A DNA stretch of 64,000 nucleotides from Nigrospora sphaerica (lineage: Eukaryota; Ascomycota; Sordariomycetes; Amphisphaeriales; Apiosporaceae), in contig JAGVVL010000002.1 in assembly GCA_018287875.1 (NCBI GenBank), forward strand, positions 5,270,001 through 5,334,000, written 5' to 3'. The stretch's first letter is position 1, and each line of letters opens with the position of its first letter. Below the pieces are notes generated by a model that was not told the DNA's origin, made no database searches, and saw only the letters and a list, made by a program, of their open reading frames with translations. The position numbers were made by a program, and so were the translations under genes. Below are positions 12,167 to 24,519 of the stretch, piece by piece.

Positions 12167-12553
12167 GGCTGCTGGCCTTCTCGTTTGCCCAACACTTGAA
12201 ACCACGCTCAGATTGCACGGCAACGAGGTTTGACTCGTCCTAAGCTGGTTCCTCGGGTTGTTTTACGTGGGAATCGGGACGCTGAGAATGATTGTGTTTC
12301 CATCGGGTGTGTTCCTAGCACAGAGACTGTAGATCAATAGGATTGTTTCCTTTATCAGCCTATGAAAGATTCTATCCACCGCCTATTGTCGAACCCTAAG
12401 CGATACAACTCCTGAACTCTCGGGCCATGCCCACGCAACTATAACCAGCACAAGTCGCAGTGGTGACCCCACCATCCATCTCATAATGTCCATACAAAGC
12501 TGGCTGTCATTGCAGAAACGGCCCCATGCCAAGACTTGGGCTCCCTTGCCCGC
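12167..12553. other. Convergent spacer between M13 peptidase and b561 genes
   Basis: These 387 nt hold the two 3' ends. No open frame of note and no repeat is seen. Confidence 0.6.
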
Positions 12554-13538
12554 TCAAAGACCCAATTTCTGCTTCTTGATTCTAGGGTAGATGCCCACAG
12601 TCATCAAAACCATGATGACGATCATGGCCCAGAGCTTCAAGCCCAGTACGTTCCGGTTGTAGTCGGTCTTGGTGGCGCTGATGGTGGTGGCCATGAGAAG
12701 CGGCAACAGGAAGTAGCCACTTATGCGGTGGTACTTCCACATGGCCTTGGCCTTGGCCTCGCCGCCGTACAATTTCGGCACGCCCAGCATGGTGAAGCCA
12801 ATGAAGTACTGCAACACCATCCAGATGCCCGAAATGACGCCCAGGTAGGCGTGGACCGAGTGAAAGTGCGGTCCGTTGCTCTTCACCTTGTTGACCTCAA
12901 TGATAACGATGCCGACAATGAAGAGGGCAAAGGCGAGGAAGTTGAGGCCGGCGTGGATCTTCTGGCCCGCCTCCTTCTGCTGCGCCGTGTGCGTCGGCTG
13001 GAGGACCAGGACGCCCTGGACGAGCACGAGCATGCCGAGCGACTGAGCCAGTGGGTGGCCCGAGAAGAGGATCAGAGGCTGGTGGAGGAAGACGGCGGCC
13101 CAGACCGAGGCCACCAGGAGGACGGCGGCGCCCTCGGCAATGACGCCGGTGCCTGACGAGAACATGAGTTTCAGCATGGCGAATTGTGGGCGAGGAAGTG
13201 CTCGCGTGGAGGGACGGGGGAAGGAGGTGACGCGGCAAGATGACAAGCTGAAAGGCAACAAATGCAAGCCGTCGGAAATGCCGGAGGGGAGGGGAGGAGG
13301 GGAAGACAAAGCTGTCGGGGCGGGTGAAGGGCTGGATAGCGGACGGTGGTGGATGGGAGGGGACAAAGTCAGGGCCTGGTTGAGGAACCGTACCAATTAT
13401 GAGGTTTTTGGCCATGGGGGCGTTGTCCCTTTGCGACGCATCGCCGGGACGACCGAGTAGAGGCTCCGTGTCGTCGTACCTGGCGTCAGCAGCCGGACTT
13501 GCTTGGGGCTGCTCCGGAATGCCCGTAATCGACGCCAT
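12554..13538 (-). CDS. Cytochrome b561-domain membrane protein
   Basis: Two exons, 13538-13394 and 13152-12554, separated by a 241-nt intron (GTACGG...GTCAG), give 247 aa. The N-terminal 45 residues are cytosolic and hold a dileucine-type signal (DTEPLLGR, 23-30). The rest is a six-helix b561 core: about GTGVIAEGAAVLL, SGHPLAQSLGMLV, HAGLNFLAFALFIVG, HAYLGVISGIWMV, YHRISGYFLLPLL and LWAMIVIMVLM. Four histidines at the expected spacing (H81, H115, H149, H190) would bind the two b hemes. Family members move electrons across a membrane, often from ascorbate or another cytosolic donor; the partner here is unknown. The intron is long for this locus, but splicing joins G-GTGVIAEG smoothly, and the genomic frame through the intron gives unrelated Pro/Ser-rich sequence. 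The basic tail PRIKKQKLGL is probably cytosolic. There is no DOMON domain. Confidence 0.91.
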
Positions 13539-15492
13539 GGCGGCTGCTAGGCTTATGCTGCGCGGACGGGGAGTATGTAGGGGCCTGGATGATTGGGTGC
13601 TGTCCCGGGAGGCTTATGAGGTTGGGGGTTGAATGGTTCTATGCAAGGAGGTACTGGATGATAACGATCCAAATTATAATATGAGCGAGACGGACAGTCG
13701 ACACTGGTTTTGGGGGGGGAAGAGTTGGTGGAAGGCCGAAGGGAGGGTGGGGGATCCGTTCCTGGCCTAAGAAAGTCGAACAGCTCGCGCGCGCTTCCTT
13801 TTGAGAGGCTTCGGGCGGTTTCTCTCTCTTGTCTGGCTTCCCTTTTCGGCGCGCCTTCAGTCTTGCCGGGCGGGTAGTGAGAGATCGGTTAAGCCAAAGC
13901 ACTTGCTCGTTACAGAAGAACTCAAACCCCGCGCCCCGCCTCTTCGCGAATCAAGACAAGGAGGGCACAGCAGGACAAGAGAGCTGACAAGTCGCCGGGT
14001 TGTCAGACAGACCTCGGCGGAAAGCTTGGATCATTTATGCACCTCTTCCAGCAGTATCCTAGACTACTTATAGTCGAAGGTCGCCTGCTACGGCACGGTG
14101 AAGAGCTTTCATCCATGCGCCGGTTGGGGGATACGTGCTCCGACGGGTGACTTCCATGATTCGGGTTGCGCCTCGTGCCCTTTGTGGAAGGAAGCTCGAA
14201 GACGCCATCGATCGATTCCGTCATTGGGAGCGGCAGCCAGGATCGACGAGGCTGGAGGGGCATGCAGGTATTACAACCTCTACACAGCTTCAATTAGTAG
14301 GGACGCCTCCCCGCGCCCCTCTCTGCCTATCGGAGGGCGCTGATTGATCAGCCGGTTTCAATGGGATTACCCTTGCCGTCTGCCGGGCGGTCAGCAGCCA
14401 GGCCTATCCGTGGGATGAAAGTCGATGATGATGACGATGGGGAAAAGAAGGGAGGGAGAGAAACCGAAACGGCCCTGTCGCTTGCGAAGACGATCTGGAA
14501 CTTTCGCTATTGTAGTGCGACGTCGAGCGAGTGTCGCTTTACGGGATCGAGGGAGATTGGGTGTTTTGCTTCCTGGAGTCTTGCAGGGCCGGCGGATGAA
14601 GATGTATAATGAGCCCGGGTTTTGTGGCTCACTCGATTGGCTGGCCCCCTCACTGCCCGCTTAGTGAGCCGACCTTGCTTACCTGGGGTGTCGTCTTATT
14701 CATGGATCGCTCTTTCCTCCTCTATGGGATTATAAAGCCATGATGCCAACACCAACAACGTACATTTCAGAAACCAGCCATTGCCTAAGTCTGTGCTTAT
14801 CTCTCAAGGGGATACTCTCCCGCCATCAATTCAACGAGGTGCGTCTCATCGCAGGCAGGCAGGCAGGCCGTTTGTATGTACTTGCTTAAGTACGTACCAG
14901 GGAAGAGTGGGATGTAGGGAACCTGTTAGTCTTGAGGTCAGAAGTAGGCACCTGCATCTTACAGGTAAAGAGAGACCTCACCCGGCAGATCGGATCAATT
15001 GCGACTTGGCTTACTAGTCGCCGAGCCGCGGCAAAGGCACCGATGGCTAATAGCGGCAGTCTGTTCTGATCATATGTGTCCCGTTCCTCTTTTTAAGTAG
15101 GGTTCTTAACCCCTCAGGGTCAGCCTGATCCTTAGTCTGCCTGACTCGCCGAACGGCGTGTCCCTCGCGATCCGCCGTTCACTGGCACCCACCCAGCCAG
15201 GCATCCAGTCGATTGGCTTCGGGTTTCGGCCGGCACCGATACCGCCCCTCACGCCCTCCGCCATTCCACGGAGTCGAGCCCCGCACTGAGAAGTGGGCGA
15301 GGCAGAGGGGGAGAGAGAGAGGGAGAGAGGGCTAAACGTAGAGGTTGGATTAAGTCCTCGACCCCGACACTCACCGTCTCTTCGTATCGTACCCTGTAGA
15401 ACAGAATTGTTCACGAGAACAAAAACGTTGCAACGAGCAGAGCCTGCGGGGACTGTTACTATTCCTGCCAATCTCCTTCCTTTCCTGACAAG
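13539..15492. other. Intergenic region with presumptive promoters of b561 and allantoicase genes
   Basis: Nearly 2 kb between divergent genes. No protein domain is recognisable. There is a short CAGG repeat near 14850 and a GA-rich run around 15306-15330. A GATA-type element lies at 14796-14803. The stretch just before 15493 is probably the 5' leader of the allantoicase mRNA. Confidence 0.6.
14796..14803 (-). promoter_or_regulatory. Possible AreA/NIT2-type GATA site
   Basis: CTTATCTC on the plus strand reads GAGATAAG on the minus strand, matching the HGATAR consensus of fungal nitrogen-regulatory GATA factors. It lies about 700 nt upstream of the allantoicase start; purine-catabolic genes are commonly under this control. 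One match of this length is expected by chance every few kb, so the support is mainly contextual. Confidence 0.3.
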
Positions 15493-16631
15493 ATGGCTGA
15501 GGAGATCGAGTACAAGCTTGAGCCGGTCAAGGCGACCTCGGTGGCGGTGGACGAGATCGACGTGACCTTCCGGTCGAACTGCATCGGTGAGTTGGGGCTT
15601 CTTCTGCCGCCCGCCCGCCTGCGCGCCATTCGCCGACTGACTAGGCCGCCTTAGACCTCATCTCGGGCAGCCTGGGCGGTAAGGTGCTCGGCTTTTCCGA
15701 CGAATGGTTTGCCGATGCCGCCAACCTCATTACTCCCACTGCCCCTATCCGGCAGCCGGGGAAGATGGTCTACACGGGCGCCTGGTACGACGGCTGGGAG
15801 ACACGGAGACACAACCAGGAGCCCTTCGACTGGGTTGTCATACGCCTGGGTGTAGCTTCGGGCACCGTCGAAGGCATCGAGGTTGACACGGCCTTCTTCT
15901 CGGGAAACCACGCCCCCGCAATCTCGGTCGAGGGCTGCTTCAGCCAGGACGACAGCGAGGTGCTGTCCTGGAAGGGGGGGCGCGGCAAGTGGGAAACCAT
16001 CCTCGACGCCCGGGAATGCGGCCCCTCGCAGCGGTTTGGTTGGCGGCTGGAAGACGCGCCCACGAAGCAATACACGCACGTGAGACTGAACATGTACCCC
16101 GACGGCGGCATCGCGAGGTTCCGGCTGTTCGGTCATGCCGTCCCCGTCTTCCCCGAAGACCCGGAGGCCATTATCGACCTCGGTGCCGCGCAGAACGGCG
16201 CCGTGGCGGTCGCCTGCAGCGACCAGCACTTCGGCACAAAGGACAACCTCATTCTGCCGGGCCGAGGCAAGGACATGGGAGACGGCTGGGAGACGGCGCG
16301 CTCGAGAACCAAGGGGCATGTGGACTGGGCCATCATCCGACTGGGAGCCCCCGCGCTGATCCAGAGCTTCGTCGTCGACACGGCCTACTTCCGGGGCAAC
16401 TTCCCGCAGAAGACGAAGCTGGACGCCATCAACTGGACGGGCGAGGGCGAGCCGGCGGCCGAGGCCGAAGGGTGGACGGAGGTGGTCAGCCCGAGCAAGT
16501 GCGGACCGGACCAGGAACATACGTTCCTCTGCCTGGCCAAGGACAAGCCCTTTACACACGTGAAACTCATCATCATCCCTGATGGTGGAGTGAAGCGGCT
16601 GCGTGTTCTGGCCAAGCGGTCCGTTACATAA
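15493..16631 (+). CDS. DAL2: Allantoicase
   Basis: Two exons, 15493-15586 and 15655-16631, with a 68-nt intron (GTGAGT...CTTAG), give 356 aa, the usual length. The enzyme hydrolyses allantoate to ureidoglycolate and urea, a late step in purine (urate/allantoin) nitrogen recovery. The protein is an internal duplication, as expected for the family. Repeat one has YTGAWYDGWETRRH, DWVVIRLGVASGTVEGIEVD and TAFFSGNHAP; repeat two, about 170 residues on, has MGDGWETARSR, DWAIIRLG, VVDTAYFRGNFP. Both end in a THVRLN/THVKLI-type strand followed by PDGG(I/V)xR(F/L)R, with LFGH or VLAK. The N-terminus continues through the splice into NCID-LISGSLGGKVLGFSDEWFADA, a conserved opening block. No signal peptide is seen. 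Expression is probably nitrogen-regulated, as for its homologues; one possible GATA element is upstream. It lies alone, without other purine-catabolic genes nearby. The symbol follows the yeast name; Neurospora uses alc. Confidence 0.97.
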
Positions 16632-17375
16632 GCGGCGGCAGCCGGCTGTATCGGCGGGCAACCCTAGAGACGGATACCGGAGCGACCTGGATAGTGGCGC
16701 CGAATCTTATTCCATCCTTTAGCCCCCCTACCCCGTCCCCCCGGTCGTCTTACCGGCCTCTGCTTCGCATTTTTGCGTACATAGCTTACTGAAGCCTGAG
16801 TTGTATTGGTTCGCCGTCGTCGTCGCCGGGCGACCCGCGTCGTCCGAACTTAGCCGGGCTTTAGCTGCAAAAGCAGCAAAGCCAGCGCTACCGCCACGCA
16901 GCCACGTGCTTGTTGGACATGCAACACCGAATAGAACTGCACCAGTGTCTCACAAACATTCACGGTCATCTAGGGGGCCCCTCGCGCGTCTACATCATGT
17001 AGGATGGCTTACTCGCCACCTCGTTGTCGGGTTGGGGGACAATGCAGAAGCCTTCAATGCAGAGCGGTATCGGCACCGGCGCCGGCCCGCATGGGAGACC
17101 CGGCTCGCCAGGGAATAGGGGTTGGACCTAGGTAGTAACAACCAAACACGGGCTGGCATGGAAGGTTGCCAGCTCAGAGTGGGCAGCCTCAATTGTGCCC
17201 CTGGCTTCCCCGACACGAGACCGCCGTGAGAGTGCGTGCTTCCCAGCCCGTATTGAATGCGATTGGGTACTTGCAGAGCTCTTGTGCATGTGGTCTAGTA
17301 GCCCCCGGCAAATGAAGATAGGTAGATGCAGTCCGTAAAAGAGATAAGGTACTTAACACAGGCATGCAAAGTATG

Positions 17376-17385
17376 TACCTAGGTA
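17376..17385. repeat. 10-bp palindrome TACCTAGGTA
   Basis: Perfect self-complementary decamer in an intergenic region. The mirror-order palindrome TAGGTACCTA occurs at 38711-38720 and 40876-40885. Confidence 0.8.
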
Positions 17386-17802
17386 TGCGTTGGAGGTAGT
17401 CATCCCCACGGCTTCACGTTAGCTGGCCCCCCGCTGGGGTTCAGGAGAACCCATTTGGCCCTGAACGGTGTGCAAATACGATGGATTTCGCAGCCATACC
17501 TGGTAGGCGGGCGTCCACTAAGTGGACGGGACTTTTTTTGTACACGTGCTGTCAAAGCCCGCTCGCTGGATTGCATCCATCCATCTAGCCCTGGATAGGC
17601 TGGACTGACTGCATTGCGTATGTGCACTCGACCCCAACTTATGACGGGACCCACCGATCAGGAGTCGAGTCGAGTAGGCCGGCAGCAACTTCCAGCTCTA
17701 TCCGAAAGGTGCCAGTCGACGACTCCTGCGTGTAGTGTAGCCCGCGCTCCCACAACCGTGTTCCTACGATCCTTCATCTTTTTACCAGCCGCCTTCTCTT
17801 CT

Positions 17803-17815
17803 CCCCCCCCCCCCC
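17803..17815. repeat. Homopolymer C13
   Basis: Thirteen consecutive C about 100 nt upstream of the ATG at 17918. Length is prone to sequencing error. Confidence 0.85.
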
Positions 17816-17917
17816 GAACGGCTGCCAGGCGAAGCATGCTCCCGCGGGCCTCGCGATCCCCTCCGCTCGTCGTCCATACCGTCCAGCAGCGCATGAAGGT
17901 CCCCGCCACCTGCCAAC

Positions 17918-20557
17918 ATGGATCTGGGGGACTCTGATGGCGGGGGTTTCGGTGACGAACCGCAGAAGCGAGCCCTCCCGTCCGATCTGCCCAAGTCCCT
18001 GGACGATCGCAAAGTTGTCAAGGACCTGGTCCAGGAGACCGAGTACTACGACGGCTGGCAAGGTCCGTCGGCCTCGCGCTGTGCGCCGCCCCTTGGCTGT
18101 CGCCCGTGCTAACGTGCCATGCGTGCCCACCCTCCCCAGGCCAGTCCCAGTTCCTGACGAGCCCCATCGTCGCGAAGCCGCTCCAGTTCAGCGACCTGAC
18201 CCTGGACGACCCCAACTACGACGCCGACCTGGCCAAAGGCGTGGCCGACAGCGATACGCGCCTGATGGAGATGCTCGCCGCCCAGGCCCAGCACCACGGC
18301 GGCGACGGGCTCGAGGACGCCGACGCCTTGGCCGACGATGACAAGCGCCCCCAAGACGAAAAGAAGGCGATTCTGCAAAAGTCGCTGGCCATGGCCGCCA
18401 GCAACGGCGACCTGGAGCAGGTCAAGAAGATCCTGGGCGGCAAAGCAAGACAATTCGTCGACGTCAACGCCCCCGACGACGAGGGGACGCCGCCTTTGAT
18501 CTATGCGAGCTGCTTTGTATGTCGAACGCCCCCGCCGACAGCGCCGGCAGGTGATACCGAGGGAACATCGCTAATAGGTACAAGGGCCACGAGGCTGTTG
18601 TGCAAGCCCTGGTCGAGGCCGGCGTCGATGTGGACAGGCAAGATCAGAACCAGTGGAGTGCCTTGATGTGGGCGATGACGAACCGGCACAAGGGCATTGC
18701 CACCATCCTGCTCGACAACGGCGCTTCGGCCGAAGCCAAGACGTCGTCGGGCAGGACGGCCTTCGACTTTGTCCAGCCCGACGACAGCGACATGTCCTTC
18801 TACCTCCACGACAAGGGCTACAACATCGGCAACGCCGGCGTGACGGACGATTTCTACAACCCCGGGTTCTCCCAGGACCGCTTCGAGGAAGAGCTTGCCG
18901 AGAACGAGATGCGCCGGCGTATGATGATGGAGAGCGCCCGGGACCTCGAGGTCGACCTGGGCAACGTGGGCATGGATGACCAGCCCGAGGTACGTCGCAC
19001 TCAGAGCGCGGGCGGCCTGCGATAGGCGATGCTAATACCGACAAGGCGTCCGACGAGTTTGAGGAAGAAGGACAAGAGTTTGACTGGAGCCGTTGCCTGC
19101 ACGACCAGATGTTCGTCTTCCAGGAGAGCGATCTGGATCGGATACTGGACATAGTCATCACCAACATGCAGCCGCAGCGCTCGCCGTCCCAGAAGCCCGT
19201 CCCGGCCAACATGATCTTTCTGAGCGCGAGATATGCTCACTACCACGCCAGCTCCGAGCTCTTGGCCAAGCTGCTCGTCAGCGCCCAGGACAAGATCAAC
19301 GCAGTCGTGGAGCAGCACCAGTGGGACATGACCATCTTGGCCTTCTGGATGTCGAATGCGACGCTGCTGCTACATTACCTCAAGAAGGATGCCGGCCTCG
19401 TCGAGGCCACGACCGAGTTCCAGGCGCAGCTGGCCGAACTCATCAACGAGATCTTCATTCTGATCGTTAGGGACGCCGAGAGACGGCTGGACAAAGTACT
19501 GGAGCCCGCCATGCTGGACCACGAGACCATTCCTGGTTTCGAGGACGTCACTTTTCAGCACGAGTGGAAGCTGTTCAAAAGAAAAAAGGAGGTCAAGGCG
19601 GAGCCGATAGAGAAGCGCCTCCGGCCCCCCTCGCCCAAGCAAAGGGCGAAACCGGCTCCTCGCAACGTCACGTCCCTGCTGTCCTCGACCCTCTTTGTGC
19701 TGGACCTCTACGACATCCACTCGGTCATCTCGGCGCAGATCATCTCGCAACTCTTGTACTGGCTTGGCGCCGAGTTGTTCAACCGGATCGTGGACAATCG
19801 CAAGTACCTCGCACGGACAAAGGCCATGCAGATCCGAATGAACGTGTCGGTGTTGGAGGACTGGGCGCGGACCAACAACCGGAAGCCCGAGCACTACGAG
19901 CATGGCGATACGAACGCAACCGGCGAGACAACCATGGACGCTGCGAGGAAGCACCTGACGCCGGTGATACAATTGCTCCAGTGGCTTCAATGTTTCTCAT
20001 CTCTGGAGCCGGATAACATGGAGGCCTTAGTGACTACGCTTCAACAGTTAAAGCGGCTGAACCCCCAGCAACTACTCTTCACTGCCAAGCACTACCGCCC
20101 CGAAGTCGGGGAGAAAGGCCTCCCCAAAAGCGCGGCCAAGTACCTGGAGAACATGCAAAAAGAGGCCGAGGTCAAACGGGACAGGCGACGGACAGGGTCG
20201 GGGTCGCCCGTGGCGGGCAGCGTGCCGTCAACTCCCATCCGGAGCTCGTACAACGGCAACGAGATGAGGCTTCCAGCAAGCGTGCATGGGACGCCCAACC
20301 CCGACGCAGAAGATGAAGACGATGGCGAGAGGCCCGAGGGGGTCAATTTCGATCCTGCACTTATGCTGCCCTTCACCCTACCGTCCGTGACGGATATGAT
20401 GATATCCTACGGCGCTGGTTTCGGCGGCGTCAACCGGGAACGGGAGAGGAAGTACATACCGACCATACCGCCTGAATTTCTGGAGAAGCTGGAAATTGGC
20501 GGCCACAGGGATCGGCCCATGTTCGGCGAGAAGGACTGGGAGAACGAGGAGGTGTAG
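17918..20557 (+). CDS. Ankyrin-repeat and DIL-domain protein
   Basis: Four exons, 17918-18062, 18140-18516, 18585-18989 and 19046-20557, give 812 aa. Order of parts: an acidic N-terminus; ankyrin repeats at about 130-240 (AMAASNGDLEQVKKIL, GTPPLIYASCF-GHEAVVQALVEAGVDVD, NQWSALMWAM, GIATILLDNGA); an acidic linker; then a DIL (dilute) domain at about 330-690 with NMIFLSARYAHYH, HQWDMTILAFWMSNATLLLHY, the FLFDLYDIH-like block LFVLDLYDIHSVISAQIISQ, and LTPVIQLLQWLQCFSS; then a Ser/Pro-rich tail ending in an acidic EKDWENEEV. DIL domains are best known as cargo-binding globular tails of class V myosins; here there is no motor. This ankyrin plus DIL arrangement is known in filamentous fungi and suggests a role in organelle or vesicle positioning, but the function is not established. 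The ATG follows CCAAC and begins the only frame that splices into the ankyrin region. All introns (77, 68, 56 nt) have GT-AG ends. Confidence 0.93.
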
Positions 20558-21430
20558 GGATCCCGGAAGCCGCTGAGCTCTGTAGAGAACGGCGCTCGTG
20601 CTCCTCAATCCGCTACGTTGTAGGAACCGCGCGGGCTCAGCTGAGTCCCGCTACCGCCCACGGCGCGACAGCGCCGGTCTAAGGCCCCGGGTTCCCGGAC
20701 GCATAAGTCTTCATGCGTGGACATAGACATTTGGGCAGGAGTCAGATCGGCCTGGGCCAAGGTACCCATCAGTGAAGCCAGCGGGTTGTCACAGCGCCCA
20801 TGGCTGCGGTTAGGGCGCAATGGGTACGCCGGCTGATGGGACGGGCGTCGTCCTCTATCTGGCTCTGTCTAGACTGGGTATGGGTTATACTTAGGTAGCA
20901 GAACAGCGCGATAACACTAATTAGTCGCCAGCGATCGCAGCGTTCCCCCTTCCTCTGGCCGAAACCTGGTCCCCGGCGAAGAAGGTGTTCGGGGCACATG
21001 GTTTGGGTAATTTGTCTACGGTCGATGCACGAGCTGCTACAGGTCGCCACAGCGCATTGATGGGCCCGAGGACTGGATCCCTGGATGCCGCGATGCCCGC
21101 TCCTGGGAGAAACCTGTAGTTCGCTCTCAAACTCCCGAGTGAAACCCCGCACGAGAAATGAATGACTCGGACAGATGGCACGCAGCGAAGTGCCCTTGGG
21201 TTCCATGCCCCGGGGGGGGTGATTGCCGTGTATAGGCGGTAGGTGATGTAGATAAGGAAGTCGTTGCCCTAGCAAGTAGGGGACCCGTGTGGGAAAGAAG
21301 CAGAGGGTCCGCGGGGTTGGACGTTCCGCCCTGTCTTCCCCCCTTTCCCCCCGGCCCCTTCGTTTGCGTCGGCTATTTCGCCATGCCCCAATCGTCGGCT
21401 TCCCGCTGGCTAGCGCGGGGCATGCTAGTT

Positions 21431-21460
21431 GGTCAGTCAGTCAATCAGTCAATCAGTCAG
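21431..21460. repeat. Tetranucleotide array (TCAG/TCAA)
   Basis: Consecutive GTCAGTCAGTCAATCAGTCA units, about seven copies of TCAG with TCAA variants, in an intergenic region. Confidence 0.8.
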
Positions 21461-23280
21461 CGCTCGGAGTTCGAATAGGCCAAAACCATTTGTGAGCGGG
21501 AGGGTAGGTAGGTAAGCAAGACGGCATAGGCATGCGCCCCCCTCCGAGCGCGTCTCTCCCGGGGCTGTCCTCCGCGCCCAGATTGGGGGAGGAAGGGGGG
21601 TAAAAGGTCATCAGCAGACCGACGATCGGGGCTTAGCGCGTCATAAGAAGGCGTGGGGCGGCAGGCGAGGCAGGTGGTCGGGGGAAAGTGAGGGTTCCGG
21701 ACAAGCCCGTTTTTCGTTATCGTCGTCGTTTGTCGTCGTCGTCGTGGCCGTGGCGGCGGGCGGCAAGCAGGCAGCGTGAGAGAGGTGGGAATTTATTTCC
21801 GGCCCCGATAGGCTGGGCCCGATGGTTTTGGAGGTCACGTTCACGGCCGCGGGCGCGGGCAACGGAAGGAGAGGAAGCGAGCGCACAGCGACCGGAACGG
21901 GGTTAGCACTTGCGATGGCTGGCGGCATGGGGGAAGATCGTCCCGCCGCCAGGCCGCCTCCGTTAGGGGAGAAGGAGAGGAGGGGAGGGGGGGCGGTTTT
22001 CGTATATGGATTGTCGCTTCTCGCATGCAGGGCCTGGTAGACGAGCCGAAAAGCCGGGCAAGGGCCTTTTGCCCAGGCCGCCTCGTGGATCGTGGGCTCC
22101 GGCCTGCCGGTAAGCGGTAGCGCGCGTGTCCATGGATTTGGTTTGGACGGGGCATCGACATTACTATGTGACTAGGGTACTACGTAGCATAGTCAGAAGT
22201 ACTCAGCGAGCAAAGTAGGTAGGGAAGTACAGGGTGTACCCAATGCGGGGTGGACGAAGCGGCTGTGCGGGTCCGTGCAATCGTGGTATACACCCATAAT
22301 ATGGACACCTCACTTTAAGGTAAATCGATGGGATCCATTCCACCGGAGGGGATATCCATCCGTTGGAATGAGTTGGACCCCTGCCCGTTATGGGCGCCGA
22401 GCACGTCGTGCGTACGTGTTTGCGCGGGAGAAGAGCAACAGCAGCCGTTCCATGTCTGGAACAAGACAGCCAATAATCTGATTACGTCGGCGCCGATGCA
22501 ATAAGGGCTACCCTACCGGGCCCCTCTAGTTCGCCCCCTCCGTCCAGGCCCGGCGTTCTGGATATGGTCGTGATCCCACGCTCGCTACTCTCGTTGCCCC
22601 TCGCGGTCCGCTGGCAATGGGGGGCAATCCCCCTTCGTGGAATGAGGCTCTCTTCTTCTGCCATTCGTAGACTCGGCCCCTCAAAGACGGCTGTCGTCCT
22701 CGAGGCTCGATGGCACTGCTGCTGCTGCATGCCAGGGGCGGCCGGGAGAAGAAAACAGCCCCGATCGGAGCGGAAACGCTTTTATTGGCCGAACCGACGA
22801 CTTGCCCAAAAGGGCAAACGGGACTGGATGCTGCGGGCTCGCAGCCAATGGCGGGCGATCAGGATGCCCTAAGTTGACGATGACCGGGATTGGTGACGAA
22901 CCTGAGTGGACGGGATGTCAGTCGGGAAAGGAAGAGGGCACACCTACAGAGATACATATGCACTCCCGCGGCCACTGACGAGTGTGAGCCCTGCTGCGTC
23001 ACTTCACCACGCGCTTACCTGCAAGCTCCACTGGTAGAGACATTCCTCCCCGATCCAGGATATGGAGCCTTTTTTTTGGCATCCATCCCCGGGGGGGGCG
23101 GGACGGAAGGGAGGCCAGGAAGAAGCAACGGTGACAGATGCGTAAAATGGAAGCAAGTCTCGGAGCGAGTCCCGTCTGCGTCCCCACACCCCCCGTCGAG
23201 CAACGCGCAGATGAGTTCCCCCCCAATCCATCACCCATCACCCATCTTCATCCATTCCTTGGCCCTCCTCTCCCATGTGT

Positions 23281-23294
23281 GGGGGGGGGGGGGG
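23281..23294. repeat. Homopolymer G14
   Basis: Fourteen consecutive G preceded by CATGTGT, in the gene-free stretch before the TBC gene. Confidence 0.85.
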
Positions 23295-24519
23295 CGACGG
23301 AGGCATTCCAATGGCGGCCGGGATGCCACAAACAACCTTAGGCAACCCCCCTCCATCCCGGCCAGATCAGGCGCATGTGGGTTTTGGCAACGGCGGCCTC
23401 GCCTGGATGCCGGCATACATAAACATAGCATACCGAACCTACCTACATATTCGCCCGCTTGCCTAAACCCAAGTGCCGGCTGCGCTCCCGTAGATATGCG
23501 CCCTAGCTAATAGACATAAGGGAGTTGGGATGGCCTGTCACTTCGTGCCCGGCTCGACTCTGTCCGTATATCTTTCTTGACGTTGTGCCCGTGGCCAGGA
23601 TAACCACCGCCCGCCTCCCCATCCGTCCCTAACGACCATCGTCCATTCCCTCCATTCCCAGACACCCACCGCCGGCGCCTCGACCTGTTCTGTCTCTGCA
23701 CCGACGCCGCTGTCTTTGCCGCCTCGTGTGCCGTGCCGGCGCCTGGGGGAGATCGTCGCTTCCGTGTGGGAGCGGGCGTGGGTGCGAGAGCGGTACCAGG
23801 AGCGAAAGAACAACAACCACGACAATAACAAGACGGGGGGCTTGAGTCAGTCCACCGGGTTACTCGATCCACCGAGTCAGACAGCGACGCAGACTCTCTT
23901 TCTCTCGGTCTACTGTCTCCCGCAAGATCCAACGGCCCAACGAACAAAGCCTTCTGGCACTGCAGGCTCGCGCTCTAGCCGCTTCCTCCATCCCAACATA
24001 AGAGCTCCCGGTTGGGGCGGGGGACAGATCTCGTTCCGTTCGCCTCTCCCGTGGGCGTGCCTGAAACTTTATCTGCAGCGTCGACCGACTCAGGCGGCGC
24101 CGTATTTCAACCTGCATGAGAACTTGAAAAGCAGCAGCCGGGCACAAGCGACTGCCCCGGGCCACGACAAACTCTCTCGTCGGTCCTCAGCCTTTGCCCT
24201 GCGCCATCCGCTTCTCCGCCGTAGTCTTTCCCCTCCCTCCTCGTGCCCTCTGCCCCGGGGGTCGAGCCGGCCTCCCAAGCCATTCCCTTTGCCGCTGCGC
24301 AGCGTGTCTCCCGGAAGTGCAGTGCGGAAGCGCAGTGCCAAACTCGCCGACAGCTTTACAGGAAGACGGGAACAAGCAGGCGCCGGCCGGCGTTGGCCCT
24401 CTTGCCCGTTACCTGCCTACCAGGGCTGTTACCACCACTAACACCACCACCGCCACCCCTACTACTACTACACTCACCTAGCACCAACCTAGGGCCGCAC
24501 TCACGCATCCTCGGCGGCC

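Larger units (their letters stand above)
16632..17917. other. Intergenic region with TACCTAGGTA palindromes and a C13 tract
   Basis: No gene is recognisable in 1.29 kb. It includes ACCTAGGT (17126-17133), the palindrome TACCTAGGTA (17376-17385), and a run of 13 C at 17803-17815 shortly before the ankyrin-DIL start codon, probably in its promoter or 5' leader. Confidence 0.6.
20558..24519. other. 4-kb intergenic region upstream of the TBC gene
   Basis: No conserved domain is recognisable on either strand. Several long open frames (for example 22890-23510 and 23716-24441 plus) are unsupported and rich in Arg, Pro and Ser. It holds a TCAG/TCAA tetranucleotide array (21431-21460), a G14 run (23281-23294) and a TAGGTAGGTAAG run (21503-21514). 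The last few hundred bases, CT/CAC-rich and ending CCACCACTAACACC...CTCACC, look like a long 5' leader of the TBC mRNA. Confidence 0.55.
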
